The translations under genes were made by a program, and so were the position numbers. Under the pieces are notes generated by a model that had not been told where the DNA came from, searched no databases, and was given only the letters and a program-made list of their open reading frames with translations. From the NCBI GenBank assembly GCA_937981575.1, contig CALJNR010000072.1, positions 1 to 64,000 of the forward strand: a stretch of DNA of 64,000 bases, given 5' to 3'. This document shows positions 60,655 to 64,000 of the stretch, one piece after another (the stretch's first letter is position 1; each line of letters starts with the position of its first letter). Origin of the DNA: an uncultured Clostridia bacterium. Lineage in GTDB: Bacteria; Bacillota; Clostridia; Lachnospirales; Cellulosilyticaceae.

Positions 60655-62184
60655 TTAGTCCACGAGATTAATCTTTTCTAACAAATAGTACAATATTTTT
60701 TTCTGCTCCGTTACAACATGAGCCTCGCAAGTCATCCCTACTTTAATTTCTGCTGGTTCATTTTTGTAACTGTAGATTGTTTTATTTTCTATGCTTCCTT
60801 GAACATAATACCCGCTAACCCCTTGGTTATTGTTAACTCTTGCATCTGTTGAAATATTAATAATATGTCCTGTAAGCTGGCCATATTCCTTATAAGGCAG
60901 GGCTTCAAACTTATACTTTATCATATCGCCCGCTTTAATCCCTGCAATTTCTCTGTTCGGCATGAAAATTTCTATTTTATATAAACTGTCATTGGTCGGA
61001 ATAATAGTAGCTACGTCCGTACCTGCACTTATGAGATCTCCTTTATTGATCTCTTGTAAAATATTAATTGTTCCGTCTATGGATGCTGTGATTGTACAAT
61101 CCTTTATACTTAAATCGATACTTTCAAGCTCTCTTTTCTTGGATTTATAAGCAATATCCAGTTCCTCTATTTGGCTGTATAGTGCTACTAATGTATCTGT
61201 TTTATATTGCTGAATACTAAGTCCCCTTTGTTCTTCATTTGTACTAAGCAGCTCTCTATCGATAATCAGCTTATTTATTTCATGCAGTGCCATTTGCTTT
61301 GAACTCGTAAGTTCTTTGATTTGGTCCTCTATTTCCTTCATTGTAGCGGTTTGAAGCTTCTTAAGCTCATTTTGCGCAGCTTCCATTGCAACTTTAGAAT
61401 CTTCCAGTTCCTTGCCAGCTGCAAGCCCTGCTTCATCCAGCTGTATGTTAAGGTCATAAAGCATTTTTTTATTTTCTATATCTTTTCTAAGCTCATAAAG
61501 CTTAAACAAATAGTTGTTAAATACTAATGCATCTGTACAGTTTTTATCTTCGAAAACATTTTTTTCTGCTCTAACAGACTTCCTGAAATCTTCCAGTTGC
61601 TTAAGTTTTTTACTATACTCACTGATTTTATCTTCGTAACTCGCTCGGCTTATTTCAGTCTGAGTTGTAGAGATGATCTCATTTTTCGAGCTGATAAAAA
61701 CTTGATTTTTTAGTTCTTCATAATCCTGCTTATATTTTAAATAGCGATCAAAATATTCTTTTTCTTCAGTGGGAGAAAAAAGGTTTTTATCTTGTTCAAT
61801 GCTGTCTTTTAGTTTTTTAAGCTGCTTCAGGTTATGCTCTGTTTCTTCAAGGACTTCTTCTACTTGAAGTCTTTTTACAATCTGATCATCATGAGCTATT
61901 GTAAAAAGCACATCTCCTTTTTTTACTTTTTTCCCTTCTTCCAAATTGCTTGTAAGGACTTCTCCCTGCGCTTTACTTCGAACTTTGCTGATATTATCAT
62001 TTGGTCTTACTACCCCAATCCCTTTAGATACAATGTCAATTTCCCCAAAGTACGTCCAAATACCTGCAATTAAAATACACCCCAATAGGATATAGATGAA
62101 TATACTGAGAAAGGGATGGGGTTTTGATTCATACATCTCTTTACTATCTGAAATTTCCCTTATATCCTTTATGACAGGCTCCAT
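60655..62184 (-). CDS. HlyD-type peptide export adaptor
   Basis: A 509-residue membrane fusion protein for peptide export. One N-terminal helix (about 25-46) is followed by a lipoyl-like barrel half (VRSKAQGEVLTSNLEEGKKV), a long helical coiled coil (about 95-345), the second barrel half (ASIDGTINILQEINKGDLIS) and a C-terminal beta domain. This is the LcnD/BlpB/MesE type that works with C39 peptidase ABC exporters. The gene overlaps the exporter gene by 16 bp, so both are made together. Confidence 0.92.
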   Translation of the reverse strand: MEPVIKDIREISDSKEMYESKPHPFLSIFIYILLGCILIAGIWTYFGEIDIVSKGIGVVRPNDNISKVRSKAQGEVLTSNLEEGKKVKKGDVLFTIAHDDQIVKRLQVEEVLEETEHNLKQLKKLKDSIEQDKNLFSPTEEKEYFDRYLKYKQDYEELKNQVFISSKNEIISTTQTEISRASYEDKISEYSKKLKQLEDFRKSVRAEKNVFEDKNCTDALVFNNYLFKLYELRKDIENKKMLYDLNIQLDEAGLAAGKELEDSKVAMEAAQNELKKLQTATMKEIEDQIKELTSSKQMALHEINKLIIDRELLSTNEEQRGLSIQQYKTDTLVALYSQIEELDIAYKSKKRELESIDLSIKDCTITASIDGTINILQEINKGDLISAGTDVATIIPTNDSLYKIEIFMPNREIAGIKAGDMIKYKFEALPYKEYGQLTGHIINISTDARVNNNQGVSGYYVQGSIENKTIYSYKNEPAEIKVGMTCEAHVVTEQKKILYYLLEKINLVD

Positions 62185-64000
62185 GCTTCATCCCCCTCCT
62201 TCACAGCTGCTGTTTGATGCTTTGCAAGTCCATCCTCCCTATAATCTGATAGATCCGGAAGCTGTTCCTGCCAAAGCTTGTAATACCGTCCACCCTTTTC
62301 CATCAGTTCCTGATGAGAACCCGCTTCTATAATTTCCCCTTTATCCATGACATAGATCTTGTCACAGCGCTTGATGGTACTTAACCTATGGGCAATAATA
62401 ATGGTAGACATGCCTTTGCTGAAAGTATTAATGGTGTTTTCAATAGCAGCTTCTGTTATCGAATCTAAATTGCTCGTAGCTTCATCCAGTACCAGAATAT
62501 CTGGCTGTTTAAGTATTGCCCGGGTAATAGCAAGCCGCTGTCTCTGCCCTCCTGAAAGGTTTGCGCCATTTTCCTCTAAATGCGTGTTATACCGCAGCGG
62601 AAGCTCATTAATAAAGTCATGAGCCCTTGCCATCTTAGCTGCTTCAACAATTTTCTCCATATCAGCATTCTGTGTTCCTAAAGATAAGTTTTCAAGGATG
62701 GTTCCGCTGAATAAAAAAGTCTCTTGAGGAACATAAGCAATACGCTCTCTTAGTGCCTCTCGCTTGATGTCTAAAATATTATTGCCATCAATCAGGATAT
62801 CCCCTTTTTCAATAGGGTAGAAATTAAGGAGAAGCTTTACAAGCGTTGTTTTGCCGCATCCGCTTTCACCAACTAAAGCAACACGTTCTCCCTTTTTAAT
62901 ATCCATATTAATATTCTTGAGTACAAGCTGCCTTGTTCCATATCTGAAATCTACATTTTTAACAGAAATATCTCCTTCAAATTTTTCTGGCTTTATTTTC
63001 TTTTCTTCGTTTTCATCAGCCTCAAGATCAAGATCTAATATTTCCCCTAGACGGTGTGCTGCTACCATAGCAGTTTGAAGCTGCGGCTGCAAATCAATAA
63101 GATTTTTCATAGGCCCTAAAAAATAGGCCAGCAAAGAATTAAAAGTAATAAGACTCCCTACAGACATATGCCCTTTTAGTACTTGATATGCGCCTACCCA
63201 AAGAATAATCACACCACCTATAAGTTCTATGAGCCCTTTAAGCAGAGCTTGTACATTTGTTGTAAGTGCAAGCTTAAATATACTTCTTAAAAGCTTAATA
63301 AATTTACCTTCTGTCTCCAGATTAACTTTTCTTTCGGCATTAAAAGCCTTTACCGTTTGAATACCATTTAATGATTCCACCAAATAAGAAGTAAGCTGCG
63401 AATTATCTTCCATCTGCTTTTCATTACCTTTTCTAAGGGCCTTATTAAAACTAAATACAATCACACCATAAAATATAACGATAATAAATGCGACGCCAAA
63501 AAGCAAGCTCTCCTGCATGTAGAGAATGCATCCCCCAACGATAACCATAAGAGTATCTATCATAATTGTAAGTGTAGCCCCTGATATAGCATCCCGTACA
63601 TGTCCTGCATCCTGAAAACGCGAAATAATTTCTCCTACTTTTCTTGTTCCAAAGAAATTCATCGGTAGTCTTAAGACATGCTCATAGTATCCAAGCAGCA
63701 GTGCAATATCTAACTTTTGACTTAAATAAAGGAGCAGATGTGCCCTAAATCCACTTAATATAATTTGAAAAACATAAAGCGATATAATACCTATTGAAAG
63801 GATATGAAGCGTTTTCATAAGCCCATAAGGTAATATATCATCAAGTAAAAACTTCATGTAAAAGGCTCCCAATATACCTAATAGGGTATAAATGAGTGAT
63901 GCCAAAAACACTTGAATCAGCAACCCCTTTTGTGGCAAGAGTAAATGAAAAAACCGCTCAAAAAGCCCCTTAGTTTCTTTTCCTTTTTTAAAACTTTGGT
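62169..64000 (-). CDS. C39-type peptidase ABC exporter (partial, 5' end outside window)
   Basis: The frame is open to the window edge, so at least 610 residues are present and the N-terminal part is missing. Visible parts are six membrane helices beginning in LLIQVFLASLIYTLLG and an ATPase domain with Walker A GESGCGKTT, signature LSGGQRQRLAITRAI and Walker B ILVLDEATSNLD. The stretch before the helices (LFERFFHLLLPQKG) is typical of the linker after a C39 peptidase domain. With the HlyD-type partner it would cut the double-glycine leaders and export the seven precursors encoded here. The peptidase domain itself is not visible, so that part is inferred. Confidence 0.9.
   Translation of the reverse strand, partial: QSFKKGKETKGLFERFFHLLLPQKGLLIQVFLASLIYTLLGILGAFYMKFLLDDILPYGLMKTLHILSIGIISLYVFQIILSGFRAHLLLYLSQKLDIALLLGYYEHVLRLPMNFFGTRKVGEIISRFQDAGHVRDAISGATLTIMIDTLMVIVGGCILYMQESLLFGVAFIIVIFYGVIVFSFNKALRKGNEKQMEDNSQLTSYLVESLNGIQTVKAFNAERKVNLETEGKFIKLLRSIFKLALTTNVQALLKGLIELIGGVIILWVGAYQVLKGHMSVGSLITFNSLLAYFLGPMKNLIDLQPQLQTAMVAAHRLGEILDLDLEADENEEKKIKPEKFEGDISVKNVDFRYGTRQLVLKNINMDIKKGERVALVGESGCGKTTLVKLLLNFYPIEKGDILIDGNNILDIKREALRERIAYVPQETFLFSGTILENLSLGTQNADMEKIVEAAKMARAHDFINELPLRYNTHLEENGANLSGGQRQRLAITRAILKQPDILVLDEATSNLDSITEAAIENTINTFSKGMSTIIIAHRLSTIKRCDKIYVMDKGEIIEAGSHQELMEKGGRYYKLWQEQLPDLSDYREDGLAKHQTAAVKEGDEAWSLS

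Noticed and set aside
1-64000. CRISPR arrays, tRNA or rRNA genes, insertion sequences and prophage genes
   Set aside because: I looked for regular spaced repeats, cloverleaf patterns, transposase motifs and terminal repeats on both strands and found none that I could support.

Overview
The window is AT-rich DNA from a low-G+C Gram-positive anaerobe of the Clostridia. The evidence is strong AGGAGG-type ribosome binding sites, frequent GTG/TTG starts, YtaF, ROK-type xylose control and many radical SAM, ferredoxin and flavodoxin proteins. The set resembles cellulolytic Lachnospirales such as Cellulosilyticum, but that placement is an impression, not a measurement. Nearly all genes are on the minus strand; the plus-strand exceptions are a transketolase tail, ytaF, a two-gene ABC exporter with its leader, and one ArsR-like gene.

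Left part (1-25 kb): transketolase C-terminus; a lipoprotein; xylose genes (xylB, xylA, ROK xylR) with a phased A/T-tract promoter; an XRE regulator with a membrane protein; the dnaX-ybaB-recR operon; an N-terminal-only ATPase-like protein; an acyltransferase; a membrane LuxR-type regulator; a flavodoxin-like protein and a PadR regulator that share an operator; a DUF421 protein; an ABC-2 exporter operon; ytaF; a chemoreceptor; and a NarL-type two-component pair.

Middle (25-50 kb): an unusual protein with two TrmO/TsaA-like domains fused to a complete UvrA-like ATPase; AraC/GyrI-like regulator; small housekeeping-type genes; a Cho-like short UvrC; an SplB-like radical SAM protein; an EFR1-type flavodoxin/ferredoxin protein. 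Next comes a BmrC/BmrD-like heterodimeric ABC exporter preceded by a 30-codon leader peptide and an intrinsic terminator, which is the layout of ribosome-mediated attenuation. An arsenic operon follows (arsR-arsD-arsA-phosphoesterase-CoA disulfide reductase/rhodanese-acr3), interrupted by a GC-rich REP-like hairpin.

Right part (50-64 kb): the most interesting region, a ribosomal-peptide locus. It holds six Cys-free double-glycine precursors in two families. Three have X-Tyr-Gly-Ile/Val repeats and three have T-x-G-I/L/F-I/V repeats. There are two different radical SAM/SPASM enzymes (one with an N-terminal RRE-like region, one with C-terminal TPRs), a GxxxG-rich class II bacteriocin, a HlyD-type adaptor, a C39-type ABC exporter running off the window, small membrane proteins that could give immunity, and a LytTR response regulator. 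Four promoters in this region align over exactly 70 bp: a pair of 9-bp direct repeats 22 bp apart, 7 bp, a -35, 16 bp, and a -10. They look like one LytTR regulon joining the bacteriocin, the modified peptides and the small membrane proteins. The X-Tyr-Gly repeats recall the motif of radical SAM spliceases, so tyramine excision giving beta-amino acids is a testable hypothesis.
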